The notes under the pieces: model-generated
The model's input: only the letters and a program-made list of their open reading frames with translations
Databases searched by the model: none
What the model was told of the DNA's origin: nothing
From: Lucinisca nassula
Taxonomy: Eukaryota; Mollusca; Bivalvia; Lucinida; Lucinidae
DNA: 64,000 nt
Assembly: GCA_963580285.1 (NCBI GenBank)
Contig: OY757011.1
Coordinates: forward strand, 167,181,406-167,245,405
Reading direction: 5' to 3'
Translations under genes and position numbers: made by a program
Shown here: piece by piece, positions 10,869 to 22,185 of the stretch
Layout of the letters: every line of letters starts with the position of its first letter
Position numbering within the stretch: the stretch's first letter is position 1

Positions 10869-11195
10869 TATTTGTTGGAAACTAAGCAGCCTGTGATCTG
10901 AAAATTACGCAGTAGATGCAGTTAGCTAATTGGGTGAGTGAACAACACCAGATTTCATATGAAAGCTTTTAGGAACAGTCAAATGAATATTTCTTAACAT
11001 GAATTTGGTCACATGTCCAATATGGCCGCCATGTCTGCATATGGTAAAAACCCTTCAGAAATATTCTTCTCCAGGCTCATTATCAGGTTACATGTGGTAA
11101 AAACCCTTTAAAATCTTCGCAGAAATCAAATGGCTCCATAAACTCCCAGCAATCAGGTGAGCGGCTCAGGACCATTAATCCTCTGGTTTTGAAAG

Positions 11196-11380
11196 TTTTA
11201 GAGGCTAAGAAGCCCCTAGATTTAGACTTTTAAGCCCATAATCTCCCATAATCTAATTTGTTGGACAGCGTCAGACACAAGTTGGACACAAAATAGTGCA
11301 TAATCTTGGACAAAATTAGAGCATAATCTGTGACAATTTCTAGCCCCTAAACCTTCTAGCCCCTAATACCTTGATGTTGT
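11196..11380. other. Small repeat-like stretch
   Basis: Contains inverted pieces such as TTAGAGGCTAAGAAGCCCCTAG and several AGCCCCTAA and CATAATCT motifs, suggesting a decayed MITE. No gene. Confidence 0.35.
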
Positions 11381-13014
11381 TCCGTCCGTCTGTAAACAAT
11401 AATCCTCCTGCCATTCACATCTGATCAAGCTTATACTTAATATATAGTTTGACCATGATGTGGAGCAGTGCATATTGTTTCAAGGTTAAGGTCCTCCAAG
11501 TAATAAGAGATATATGCCCCTTTGGAAACTTCTGTAAACATTTTGTTTCCCGATAACTCCGACATTTTAATTCCAATCAAGCTGAAACTTGATAATATTT
11601 AGACCATGGTGTGGAACAGCGCATATTGTTTCGAGATTACAGTCTACCAAATAATTATAGAGTTATACCCCTTTGAAAATTTCTGTAAACATTTTGTTTC
11701 TGGATAGCTCCTCCAGCATTTTACATCTGATCAAGTTGAAACTTCATATATAGTTACAACATGATTTGTAGCAGTGTATATTGTTTCTAGGTCCACCAAA
11801 TATTTACAGAGTTATGCCCCTTTAAAAATATCTGTAAACATTTACTTCCTACAATTTAGATTCAATCTAGCCGAAATTTGATATATAGTTAGACCATAAT
11901 GTGGAGCAGCACATTTTGTTTTGAGGGAACAGTCCACCAAATAGTAATAGAGTTGTTTGTAGCTAGCTCCTCCTACAATTTAGATTTGATCAAGCTGAAA
12001 CTTGATTTACAGTTAGATCATGATTTGGAGCAGTGCATATTCATATGAGGTTATGGTCCACCAAATACTAATACAGTTATGCCCCTTTGAAAATTTCTGT
12101 AAACATTCTGTTTTTGTCTATCTCCTCCTACACTTAACATTTGATCAAGCCAAACTTGATATATAGTTAGTCCTTGATGTTGAGCAGTGCACATTGTTTC
12201 GAGGTTATGGTCTACCAAATATTTTAATAGTTATGCCCCTTTGAAATTTCTGTAAACCTTTAGTTTCCTGCAATGTCCTCCTACAATTTAGATATAGTAG
12301 AGTTTCTAGGTTACAGTCCACTGAATACATGCATGTATTAGAAGAGTTATGCCCATTTGAAAATTGATGTAAACATTTTTGTTTCAGGCTAACCCCTCCT
12401 ACCATTTACATCCCATCCAGCTGAAACTTGATTTATACTTATACCTTGATGTGAAATTCACCAAATATTTATAGAGTTATGCTCCTTTGAAAACTTCTGT
12501 AAATGTTTCATTTCCAGCTCTCCTCCTACAATTTACATCAGATCAAACTGAAAGTTACATTGGGCTGCATGGTGCTTCCACACACACACATGAGAGTACT
12601 GGTAAACCGCTTAGAAGGACTAAGCCTTTCCAGACAAAGTGGTGTGTGTCAGACCGTCCAATGCATATAAACCTTTTGCTTTCATTGGATGGCAGGGCTT
12701 GAGGCGTCATTTCATCTCAGTGTCGGGTAAAAGTCCCACAAAATTGGAAGCAATGTCTCCAAAATGACCTAAATAATGTTGATGGGGATGTTAAACTTCA
12801 ATTCAAACAAACAAAACACATATTGTTATGAGGTTACAGTCCACCAAATATGGCATTTTGAAAATTTTGTAAGCTAACTCTTCCTATAGTTTACATTAGA
12901 TCAGGCTGAAACATTGTAAAAGTTATACCATGATGTGGAGCAGTATGTAACCATTTTGAGGTTACAATCAGCCAAATGTTAGCAGAGTTATTCCCCTGTC
13001 ATTTGTATACGCCC
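11381..13014 (+). repeat. ~155-bp tandem array (outer copy)
   Basis: Repeated unit with AACTCCTCCTACA, GATCAAGCTGAAACTT, TAGTTAGACCATGATGTGG, AGTCCACCAAATA and AGAGTTATGCCCCTTTGAAA. It begins near a CCGTCCGTCTG run. It continues beyond the nested inner element and SINEs, at 14771-14800, 15110-15135 and from 16302. No protein-coding potential. Confidence 0.8.
12556..12816 (+). mobile_element. S1 SINE-like copy
   Basis: GGGCTGCATGGTGCTTCCAC start region, central GGTAAACCGCTTAGAAGG block, and tail GGGGATGTTAAACTTCAA followed by CAAA repeats. Inserted in the 155-bp array. Confidence 0.75.
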
Positions 13015-14770
13015 GTTTGAAAAACTGGCGTACTGTTTTATGCTCCCCGGCGTTCGTCCATCCATTTCCAAGTAACTCCTCCTACAGTTTGCATCCGATC
13101 AAGCTGGAACTTCATATATAGTTAGACCATGATGTGGGGCAGCGCATATTGTTTCGAGGTTATCGTACACCAAATAATAATAGAGTTATGCCCCCTTGAA
13201 TTTTTTTGTAAACTTTTGGTTTCCGGATAACTCCTCCTACAGTTTACATCTGATCAAGCTGAAACTTTTCCACCAAATATTAATAGAGTTATGCCCCTTT
13301 GATAATTTTTGTAAACTTTTCGTTTCCTGATAACTCCTCCTACAGTTTACATCCGATTAAGCTGAAACTTAATACATAGTTAGACCATGATGTGGAGCAG
13401 CCCATATTGTTTCGAGGTTACAGTCCACCAAATATTAATAGAGTTATGCCCCTTTGAAATTTTTGGTAAACTTTTCGTTTCCGGATAACTCCTACAGTTT
13501 ACATCCGATCAAGCTGAAACTTCATACATAGTTAGACCATGATGTATGGCAGTGCATATTGTTTTGAGGTCAAGGTCCACCAAATATTAATAGAGTTATG
13601 CCCTTTTGAAATGTTTTGTAAACTTTTAGTTTCCGGATAACTCCTCCTTCTGTTTACATCCGATCAAGCTGAAACTTCATCCATAGATAGACCATCATGC
13701 CGGGCTGTGCATATTGTTTCGAGGTTTTCGTCCACCAAATAATAATAGAGTTATGCCCCTTTGAAATTTTTTGTAAACTTTTTGTTTCCGGATGACTCCC
13801 CCTACATTTTACATCCGATTTAGCTGAAACTTTATATATAAATAGACCATGATGTGGGGCGGCACATATTGTTTGTAGGTTATGGTCCACCAATAATAAT
13901 AGAGTTATGCCCCTTTGAAAATTCTGTTAACATATTGTTTCAAGATAACTCCTCCTACATTTTAGATCCGATGATGTTGAAACTTTTCATACAGTAAGAC
14001 CATGATATGGAACAGTCCATATTATTTTGAGGTTACTGTCTTCCAAATATTATACCACAGTTAAAACCCTTTCACAGATTTTTCTAAACATTCTGTTTCC
14101 GGATAACTCCTATATTTTACATCTGATGAAACTGAAACTTTACATATAGTAAAACCATGATGTGGAACAGTGCATATTATTTTGCGGTTACAATCTGCCA
14201 AATATTACCAGAATAATTCCTCTTTCACATATTTTTCTAAACATATTTTGTTTCCGGATAATGCCTCACACATTTTACACCTGATGAAGCTGAAACTTTA
14301 CATATAGTAAGACCATGATGTGGAACAGTGCATATTATTTTGCGGTTACAGTCTGCCAAATATTACCAGAGTTATTCCCCTTTCACATATTTTTCTACAC
14401 ATATTTTGTTTCTGGATAATGCCTCCCACATTTTACATCTGATGAAGCTGAAACTTTACATTTAGTTATACTATGATGTGAAGCAGTGCATATTATTTCA
14501 AGGTTACAGTCCACCACTTATTGCCAGAGTTATGCCTATATTATTTTGAGGTTATGGTCCACCAAATATTACCGACCATGAAAATTTGTTGGAGACAGGT
14601 AGTTTGAGCCATTGAGGGTTATTAATAGTGCCAGGTAAGAATATATGGAGAATGCATATTGTTCCTTGGTTACATTCCACAAACCCAAACTTGTACAACA
14701 GTCAGTATATGTATGCTCCATCTTACTAATTGCCACAGGCGTATAATGCCCCGCTTGTGGAGCTCTTGTT
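13015..14770 (+). mobile_element. HHE nested in the array (GTATACGCC type)
   Basis: 5' hairpin TACGCC...GGCGTA at about 13018-13042, followed by GTTCGTCCATCC, then ~152-155 bp repeats. Near the 3' end GGCGTATAATGCCCC restates the 5' stem, followed by a short CCGCTTGTGG-type hairpin and GCTCTTGTT. CATTT flanks both sides (13010-13014 and 14771-14775), either a 5-bp TSD or microhomology. Confidence 0.65.
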
Positions 14771-14800
14771 CATTTCCAGCTAATTCCTCTCACAGGTTAC

Positions 14801-15109
14801 TCTTAACGCCCCCGCCCATAGGGGCTTGAAGAAATATATGGGCTGCATGATGCTTCCACGCAGAGCTGAATCTGGCCCGCACACTTGTACTGGTAAACCG
14901 CTTAGAGGATCTAAGCCTGTCAGGAATCCCTGTGTGAGGCAGACCGTCCATGATTATAAACCCAATTGGTTTCATTGGGAGACTGGGCTTGAGATGTCAT
15001 TTCATCTCAATGTCGGGTAAAAGTCCCACAAAATTGGAAGCAACGTCTCCAAAAACACCTTTACAGTGTTGACGGGGACGTTAAACCTCAAATCAAACAA
15101 ACAAACAAA
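14801..15109 (+). mobile_element. S1 SINE-like copy, full length with TSD
   Basis: Flanked by GGTTAC on both sides. Starts near CGCCCCCGCCCATAGGGGC, then GATGCTTCCACGCAGAGCTG, TACTGGTAAACCGCTTAG, CATTGGGAGACTGGGCTTG, GTCCCACAAAATTGGAAGC, and ends GACGGGGACGTTAAACCTC plus CAAA repeats. No convincing tRNA A/B boxes are seen at its head, so 'SINE-like' rests on size, tail and variable TSDs. Confidence 0.8.
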
Positions 15110-15135
15110 GGTTACATCTCATCAAACTGGATTAT

Positions 15136-16301
15136 CAGGGGCTTACAAATCCATTGCCCAGCCGCCCGGGACAAGTCCGAAATCGCGCCGGGCAGGTGCA
15201 CTTTGACCTTTCGATGCCTGGTCGGGCGAGTGCAAAAAAATCGTCCACAACTGTCAGTCTTTTGAGTCCTTAAATACGGTAAAACTAGACCCGTAAGTAA
15301 ATCACAATAATATCCGCTTTGTCGGCAATTCAGAGACAAAACCATCTATGTTTTTATAACGGTTCAATTATGACACTATTGTTAATCCCTGTCATATAAT
15401 TACCAATTAAACAAGATTGCCCGGCGGTGCGTGTCTTTCATTTCTGGTGTAGTGTGTACCACCAGCGCTATCGATAAGCGTGACAAGGTGTGAAAATAAG
15501 ATTTAGTTATGTCTCAAATTTTCGTTTATCCCTGCCATAAAATTTAATCCACAATCAATGTGAAAATGATTTATTAGCTCCTAAGACGATTTGCTACATC
15601 TTACGGTAGTAAAAACGGACTATTCTACTATCTCGTGAATGGTTATGTTTTGGCGACAAATAGCAGACGCTGGCGGGAAAAGTCGAATTTTTAATGTTGG
15701 TAACCGCGGATTGGTCGCGCCTCTATCCACAACCATTTAGCTAGCGAGAAAATATATTTTTACCGGTTCGAAACATTTTTTTAATGAAAGAGATATGCCC
15801 CATTAAAATAAAACAATGGCGTTAAACACATGTAGGGTTGCTGGGGTCGGATGACGTCATTTACCAATCGCGTGCAGAAAAATGGGAGTGGTGGTTAATG
15901 GACGATGATTTGGATGGCGGAAATGATGATCGCATTGAACTTGCTTGTAGGGCGGGTGTGAAAGTTTGGGTTCGTTTTGGATCGAGGGGGTCCTCGTCTT
16001 GTGGTTCAAGCTAAATAAATTGCATTCTTTTAATCTTTTATCTCGCTGCCCTGACACTTCTGCTCTTTTGAGTAGATCTATCCTAATGGAAAGTGGTTGT
16101 GCTTGAAACTTGACAGAAACCTTGGATTATTTTTATAAATGTCGGTCGTCATCATCGTCACCATTGTCACCCCCCAACCCCCTGCATCCAACTCCACTTT
16201 GAGTTCCAAAATCCTGGGTAAGTAGGATTTTGAGCTGGGCAAGTGCAAAAATATTTTACTTGCCCGGTGGGCAAGTGGAAAATATTTGGATTTGTCAGGT
16301 C
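15136..16301. mobile_element. hAT-like TIR element, non-autonomous
   Basis: Ends CAGGGGCTTACAAATCCA and the complement of CAGGACCTGACAAATCCA, typical of hAT termini. CTGGATTAT occurs at both junctions (15127-15135 and 16302-16310), consistent with an 8-bp TSD. Both ends contain GGGCAAGTG or GGGCGAGTG motifs. No transposase frame seen in 1.17 kb. Confidence 0.6.
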
Positions 16302-16501
16302 CTGGATTATAGTAAGACCATGATATGAAGCATTTTGTTTAGATGTTACAGTCCACCAATTAGCAGAATTATATCCATCTATCCGTCCTGGAACTTTTCT
16401 TTTTGGGCTTACCCCTTTTAACACAGAACAAATTTGTGCCTCTGATGTTTGATTTTTGCATTTTTGATGCCATTAATGACATCAACAACAGCAGCAAAAT
16501 A

Positions 16502-16739
16502 TTAACCCATAACATGGCAATCACGACAATTGTTGTCTGCTTTGCTGTCAGCCGGTTACCTTAAAAATATTTTTTGCAAACAGTGTGGACCCAGATCAGA
16601 CTGCTCCTAGAGGAGCAGTCTGATCGGGGCCCACACTGTTTGCCTGTATGCAAAAAATATTTTTAAAAAGTTTGCCAAAATATTCAGCAGACAACATAAG
16701 CAGACAACAATTTCAGATGAACGGCATCTTAAGGGTTAA
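16502..16739 (+). mobile_element. TTAA-E MITE
   Basis: TTAACCCATAACATGGC at the left, GGCATCTTAAGGGTTAA at the right. Core is a near-perfect palindrome from CAAACAGTGTGGACCC through ACTGCTCCTAGAGGAGCAGT to GGGCCCACACTGTTTG. Its ends differ from TTAA-A and TTAA-B, but the core is of the same type. Confidence 0.7.
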
Positions 16740-17130
16740 AAAGCGATTCCATCGGCTTTATTTTAGCCTTTTGCTTGTGTCCAAATTCAGTATTTAAGGC
16801 TGTCTACCTCATTAGCATTTAAGGAAATTGCTTCTGAGATACCCTGGGACTGCAACAGAATATATAAGCCCAAAAGTGATAGTAATCAACAGAATTGCAA
16901 ACAGTATTGCACCTGATCAGACTGCACCTTAGGAACAATCTGATCTGGGACTGAACTGATTACTCCTTCAAAGATTAAAATTGTCAGATTTATTTGATCA
17001 GAAGAATTAGTCATAGCTGGGGATAAATAATCAAATCGTTCAGTATTTGGTGATTGAGAAAGACAATCAATGGCTTTTTCAAAGAATACTTTGCTTGACA
17101 TTTCTGTTGGCTGACGATTCACACAAAATA
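16740..17130. other. No gene; decayed TTAA-E core
   Basis: A weak palindrome (GCAAACAGTATTGCACCTGATCAGAC to GATCTGGGACTGAAC) at about 16898-16960. Nothing else recognised. Confidence 0.35.
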
Positions 17131-17341
17131 TTAACCCTTGTCCTGCTGAACCCGGATATGCTTTTTCTTTGAAACAATGTAGATCCAGATCAGATGGCTT
17201 CTGAAGAAGCCATCTGATCAGGATCTACATTGTTTGTCATTCAGATTGTGAATTTGTTGCAATAATTTGCATCAAGTAATCTGATTGGTTTAATCAGTGG
17301 TGGGTGTGGCATATTTAAATATTCAGCAGAACAAGGGTTAA
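17131..17341 (+). mobile_element. TTAA-A MITE, near-consensus
   Basis: TTAACCCTTGTCCTGCTGAA to TTCAGCAGAACAAGGGTTAA with the GATGGCTTCTGAAGAAGCCATC core. A clean reference copy. Confidence 0.8.
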
Positions 17342-17391
17342 GAAAAAAAAAAAAAAGAATACAATGTCATCTGCTCCAGCTTTAACCCATT

Positions 17392-17980
17392 TTGTACCAG
17401 ATTGACTCTTCCTCCTCATATACAGCAGCACTCCGGGTGTCTGGTTGAGTTTTCTTCCAATTTTGTTTGGAAATGGTTGAACTTTTTGCAAACAGTGTAG
17501 GCCCCGATCAGACGCTGCGTTCAGCAGCGTCTTGAACGCAGCGTCTGATCTGGGCCTGCACTGTTTACCAATTACCGTATTCCTCCCATTTAGCGCCCCA
17601 GGCGCTTAAAAAATTGGAAAAAGAGGGGGCGTTTATTAGAGACAAAAATCTTACCAGAAGCGAGAATTCAAACCCATTACATGTGGTACCTAGGTTTCCA
17701 TTAGAATATGGTGGAATCATGACATGTAAAGTACCAAGTGGTCATCACAGACATTGTGATAGCAGGGGGTTTAGAAATACCGTAAATGATACGTAGGGCG
17801 ATGATTGAAAGGCTGAAATCTTTACTTTAGATAAGCCAAAATACTATTTCCTCCGACTGCAGAAGGGGCGCTTATTATTTTGTTCTTGGAAAAACAGTGT
17901 GGGGGCGCTTATAGGAGCAGGGGCGCTAAATGGGAGGAACACGGTACCCGTTTTGGGGTTTCCGGTACAAAATCGGTTAA
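17392..17980 (+). mobile_element. TTAA-B MITE carrying a nested TA element
   Basis: TTAACCCATTTTGTACCAG at the left and GGTACAAAATCGGTTAA at the right; core palindrome of GACGCTGCGTTC repeats. Interrupted at a TA dinucleotide by the element 17575-17944. Confidence 0.75.
17575..17944. mobile_element. TA-flanked TIR element (CCGTATTCCTCCC ends)
   Basis: 25-bp TIRs starting CCGTATTCCTCCCATTTAGC, one mismatch, directly flanked by TA on both sides; subterminal GGGGCGCTTAT motifs. Because the host MITE sequence around the TA is known from other copies, the TA duplication is well supported. No coding potential. Confidence 0.75.
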
Positions 17981-18426
17981 GAGTAATGTTAGTTTGCCCA
18001 GTTCGAGATTTTTGACAGTTTACGGTTTACTTGAACTATCCAATTGTCACGTTGAGCCTATCACCAGCGGGTTGTTATTGTGATTATTTTGACAAGACAT
18101 GGTAAGTGTCTCCAATTAGACAGCAATTAGTGCACCAAGTTGCATAAGAACCACCAAATACACCTTATTAGTTGGGTGGTGAAGGCACTGAAGTGGTTCC
18201 GATCAGATTAACCTGGTCAACAGACAATGGATGGGTTAATTTGACCCATTTTCACCCCTGTGTCAAGTGGATAGTCAGTGGATGTTTAGTTCGATGTACT
18301 TGAAAATGGTCAATTTTTTCCGGTCTGCGTTTTGTAAATTTATTTTCAGAAGTTTTTACCATGTAGGTTCAATAGCAGTAAAATGGTAAAGGTGTTTTAG
18401 ACCTGCACTGACTGGAAATGTCCACA
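17981..18426. other. No feature recognised
   Basis: Apparently unique sequence; a CATGGTAAGTG donor-like site near 18088 is not attached to any readable exon. Confidence 0.35.
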
Positions 18427-18428
18427 TA

Positions 18429-18851
18429 CAGTAAAATTCCTCTATTAACCCTTGTCCTGCTGAATATTCAAATATGCCACACCCACTAATGATTGTCAAC
18501 CTATCAGATTACTTGATGCAAATTATTGCAACAAATTCGTAATCTGAATGACAAACAATGTAGATCCTGATCAGATGGCTTCTTCAGAAGCCATCTGATC
18601 TGGATCTACATTGTTTGAAAGGTAAGGCATATCCGGGCTCAGCAGGACAAGGGTGAAACCACCTAAATGTAAGACTAAATCTGCTTTTAAAAGCTTATTC
18701 AGTAGGTTTCAGATATTTTTTCTTTGTATTTTCTGCATACAGTGATTTCTGGTCAGAGACCACTTTGGGACTGTTCAAAAGTGGTCTAAAAGACCTCTAA
18801 AAGACCACTTTTAAACGGTCCCAAAGGTGGTCTTAATGGAGGAATTTACTG
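18429..18851. mobile_element. TA-flanked MITE (CAGTAAAATTCC ends) split by TTAA-A
   Basis: TIRs CAGTAAAATTCCTCTATTAA / TTAATGGAGGAATTTACTG, flanked by TA. Internal hairpin of GACCACTTT...AAAGTGGTC repeats. A TTAA-A MITE sits at its TTAA (18445-18448). The uninterrupted relative at 51194-51400 reads straight through this site. Confidence 0.75.
18445..18657 (-). mobile_element. TTAA-A MITE nested in a TA MITE
   Basis: Full-length copy in reverse orientation; left TTAA intact, right one mutated to TGAA. Ends and core match the consensus. Confidence 0.8.
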
Positions 18852-19174
18852 TATTTTTTATGGACTAGTGATTTCTAATGAAAAATTGTTAGCTGCTTAC
18901 ATTTCAGGAATTTAAGGGTTTACATTTCAGGAATTTACAACAACGCAATCGGCAAGTTAGCAATCGGTCTTCTCCCAGACGTACTTTTGATGTTGTTTGA
19001 GACGAATATCAAATACGTGCCGAAAGCTTTGTTGCACCGTTTTGAACTTTCCATCACGTGCTTCTGAACCGGTATTTTAGATGATTGACACACGTCTTTG
19101 GACGTTTTAAGCGTGGGCGGGATAATAGCGCTGTCAGTTAATGTTACAATCGATTTTAATACTGCTCAAAAGAA

Positions 19175-19510
19175 GATTGTGGATACTCGTTAAAACCTCG
19201 AAGCGGTTCTAACCAGCAGTACCCACAATCTATAGTCTGCTCAAAACAGAGCTTGTGGATACTCGTTAAAACCTCTAGGTGGCGACATGGCTTGAGATGT
19301 CATTTCATCTCAATGTTGGGTAAAAGTCCCACAAAATTGGAAGCAACGTCTCCAAAATGACCTATAGTGTTGACGGGGACGTTAAACCTCAAATCAAACA
19401 AAACACACAAAACCTCGAGGCGGTTCTGACCAGCAGTACCCACAAGCGAATATATATTCATCTCAAAACAGATTGTGGATACTCGTTTAAACCTCGAGGC
19501 TGTAGCAGAA
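19175..19510. repeat. Cluster of PAL-C palindromes
   Basis: Three tandem palindromic units of the type TTGTGGATACTCGTTAAAACC...GTACCCACAA separated by GCTCAAAACAGA. The second is interrupted by a truncated S1 (19276-19408). Confidence 0.6.
19276..19408 (+). mobile_element. S1 SINE-like, 5'-truncated, with TSD
   Basis: Starts at the GGCGACATGGCTTGAGATG region and ends GACGTTAAACCTCAAATC plus CAAA-type tail. AAAACCTC is duplicated at 19268-19275 and 19409-19416. 5' truncation with a TSD is typical of target-primed reverse transcription. Confidence 0.75.
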
Positions 19511-19585
19511 ACAAGAAAGAACAATGGATGAACCCCTGTATATACATGTATTAAAGTGGTCGAGCCGGCACTCGACATTGAATCA

Positions 19586-19885
19586 AGCGTGGTAGCTCAA
19601 TGGTATAGTGCACCTGCCTGTGATGCTAGAGGCCCCCGGTTTGATTCCCGGCAGCGGTAATAAAACTGCGGTGTCCGAACATCCTCCGGGTGAATGCCAC
19701 AAAGTGCACCGTCCTCCGCATCGGGACGTTAACTGGGAGGCCCATCCTGTGCAGTTTAAAGATTTCTTCGTTATTACATGATTACTGTGTATGTTTTTAT
19801 CCTGCAGACCTGGATCGGCAATGACCGATCACACTAGAATTGAAAACGCTCCAATGTTGATTCGACCGATATAGATAGAAATAGT
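19586..19885 (+). mobile_element. tRNA-derived SINE
   Basis: The first ~72 nt resemble a tRNA: A box GGTAGCTCAATGG, a CTGTGAT anticodon-like loop, B box GGTTTGATTCC (one change from consensus). The acceptor ends do not pair well, so it is a SINE head rather than a tRNA gene. The body includes TGCACCGTCCTCCGCATCGG; the 3' limit is approximate. Confidence 0.6.
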
Positions 19886-20184
19886 AGAAAGAATGAATTG
19901 GAGAGGAGCAAATTCTTTCCTTTAAGAAAAGAAAATAAATAAATAAAAAAATCAGAAAATAAATAAATAAAAAAAATATTTGTCACTTAATTGCTCGACT
20001 CGACGGTTACTGATTTTTGCGTGCCCCCCAGGAGACCTGTTGGGTCCACACTTTTAAATCTTGAAATCTTCCTGCACAACTTCATTTTCATATCTGTCTA
20101 GTGGTTACTGAGAACTTATCGGGACAAAAATTGGGCGGAAAAAAGAGAAGAAACCCAGAAAAACTAATGTCTCGTTTTGGAGAC
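19886..20184. mobile_element. Unnamed MITE, copy 1 (adjoins TTAA-A)
   Basis: Shares GAGCAAATTCTTTC, TCACTTAATTGCTCGAC, GATTTTTGCGTG, ACTTTTAAATCTTGAAA and AAACCCAGAAAAAC with 22186-22478. Both copies end directly at a TTAACCCTTATCCTGCT left end. Confidence 0.5.
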
Positions 20185-20239
20185 TTAACCCTTATCCTGC
20201 TGAATAAATTAATTTAGCCACACCCATTGTTGGCTACCA
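20185..20239 (-). mobile_element. TTAA-A MITE, end fragment
   Basis: TTAACCCTTATCCTGCTGAA followed by TTAGCCACACCCATT, then cut off by S1-type sequence. Confidence 0.6.
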
Positions 20240-20545
20240 AAGCATCATGCAGCCCATGTATTTCTTCAAGCCCAGATGGGCGGGGGCCGCAACACTGTAT
20301 AGGTCATTTTGGAGACGTCACTTCCAATTTCGTGGGACTTTTACCAGACATTGAGATGAAATGACTTCTCAAGCCCTGTCGCCCAATGAAACCTATAGGG
20401 TTTATATACATGGACGGTCTGACTCGCAACACAATTCCTAGGCAGGCTCAGAACCTCTAAGCTGTGTTCGTGTTCGGTCAGCTCTGCGTGGAAACATCAT
20501 GCAGCCCAGTCTATTTTTGCAAGCCATGATGGGCGGGGCTATTCA
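20240..20545 (-). mobile_element. S1 SINE-like copies, rearranged
   Basis: A 5'-end fragment (20240-20288) is followed by a copy lacking its GTTAAAC tail (about 20289-20538). Both read on the minus strand with GGGCTTGAAGAAATACATGG-type 5' sequence. Confidence 0.65.
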
Positions 20546-20718
20546 CAGAAACAGTAGGAAGTTCCAACTTTGAGCGGTAGGGGTCAAAATTAAAAAGGTG
20601 TGTTTGTATGGTTCGTATCAACTACGAGACTATGAAGATGTAATCACAGTGTTGGGAACAGAACTTTATTGAGCATCAATGATGGGAAATGCCGGATCCG
20701 GCGTATTTTTTACGCCAG

Positions 20719-21012
20719 TTTTGTTTGTTTGATTTGAAGTTTAACGTCCCCGTCAACACTGTAAAGGTCATTTTGGAGACGTTGCTCCCAATTTTGTGGG
20801 ACTTTTACCCGACATTGAGATGAAATGACATCTCAAGCCCTGTCTCCCAATGAAACCAATAGGGTTTATTAGCATGGACGGTCCGCCTCGCACCGCGGTT
20901 CCTGGACAGACTTAGATCCTCAAAGCCGTTTACCAGTACTAGTGTGCGGGCCGGATTCAGCTCTGCGTGGAAGCATCGTGCAGCCCATATATTTCTTCAA
21001 GCCCCTATGGGC
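20719..21012 (-). mobile_element. S1 SINE-like copy, full length with 14-bp TSD
   Basis: ATTTTTTACGCCAG is duplicated at 20705-20718 and 21013-21026. The tail at the low-coordinate end is (TTTG)n GATTTGAAGTTTAACGTCCCC. The best-defined S1 insertion in the window. Confidence 0.85.
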
Positions 21013-21026
21013 ATTTTTTACGCCAG

Positions 21027-21715
21027 ATTTTGCGTAAAGTTTCCAGTCGTGGCCAGTATTTTTTCTCCTGTCGCGTTCGTCTTTGTAAATGACAGCAAGT
21101 GCTCAATTGATCAAAGGATTTAACAGTCTCAGGTCTGTAGGCTGGTGGGTATTGCCTATCGCGACTGCGGAAAAAAATGACAGGTCCATCTTGCGACACT
21201 CGGGTGTGCTGTGACAAATCAAGCATGTGGCTGATTAACACTTATTGAATGTTTTGCTTCCCGGATTTTTGTACACACACTTGGATTATCGGTAATTTGA
21301 TTGTTGAGAAAATGTCGGGGTATAATTAAAGAAAGCGCTCATTACCTATATTTTGATTTAAAAAAAAAAAAAAAAAATACAGAATCGTCGATATTGCGAT
21401 TCCCTATCTAACACTATTATCCATACCATCAACAAATAACAAAATGCGTTAAACTGGCAAATAAATCAATTTTTGGCTATTAAACTTTAAAAATAGAATA
21501 ACCAAACTAATCATAACTGAACTTTATTTTATCAGATGCATTAGTTTGAATTTTAAAAATTGATTCGAAAATAAACATTTTTTATGTGGAAGTTCGCCAT
21601 TGCGACTGGCCGGAGAAATGACCCGAATTACATATGGTTCAAGCCCCAAAGTCTTTCGGATCCTTACGCGACACATGTTCATGGTGCTGCCTGACACAAC
21701 AGCCTATAATACTGG
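21027..21715. other. No gene recognised
   Basis: AT-rich, with an A17 run near 21361. No supported reading frame, TIR or SINE head. Confidence 0.35.
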
Positions 21716-21849
21716 CGCTTCAGATGTCTGTAAACTTTAGCCATAAACTCCCAAAGCCTGCCCTGGCGAGTCGGACATGCAACGCTTCAGATGTCTGTTA
21801 ACTTTAGCCATAAACTCCCAAAGCCTGCCCTGGCGAGTCGGACCATCCG
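21716..21849 (+). repeat. 67-bp tandem duplication
   Basis: CGCTTCAGATGTCTG...AGCCTGCCCTGGCGAGTCGG occurs twice at a 67-bp period. The duplicated part includes the S1 central block, which then continues as S1. Confidence 0.7.
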
Positions 21850-22014
21850 AGCATATAAACCATATCGGTTTACATGTAACTGGGCGGCAGGGATTGAAAT
21901 GTCATTTTATCTAAACGTCGGGTAAAAATTTCACACAAAACTGGAAGTAATGTCTCCAAAATGACCTAAATAATGTTAATGGGGATGTTTAACCTCAAAT
22001 CATGTAAACAAACA
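21850..22014 (+). mobile_element. S1 SINE-like copy, 3' half
   Basis: GCATATAAACCATATCGG, ACTGGGCGGCAGGGATTG, and tail GGGGATGTTTAACCTCAAATC. Diverged. Confidence 0.65.
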
Positions 22015-22185
22015 ATCTAACAGAAAAGCAGAACTATTGGTCAATTAAAGTCCGTTATTGGTCACATGAAATCTGATGGGAATGACTTGGAAGATTTTCC
22101 ACATTTTTCAAAAGGGGGCAACTTTCGGAACTTCCTGTTTGCTTTTCTATAAGCTTTGTCCCACGAAAAAGGGGTCTACTCTTAA

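Larger units (their letters stand above)
6607..11195 (+). repeat. HHE array (GCCATGCCCATAT type), interrupted
   Basis: Diverged direct repeats containing ATGGCCGCCATGCCCATAT, GGTAAAAACCCTTCAAAAAT and TGACCTTGACCT. The 3' end is at about 11150-11190: GGTGAGCGGCTC, a short hairpin AGGACCATTAATCCT, then CTCTGGTT. No 5' hairpin is seen, so the copy is truncated. It is split by a TIR-element fragment (6984-7165) and by the 2.35 kb TA element (8518-10868). The element at 53624-56490 is the same type with both ends. Confidence 0.6.

Noticed and set aside
19587..19658. tRNA-His-like gene
   Set aside because: The anticodon-like GTG is present, but the ends do not pair and a SINE body continues.
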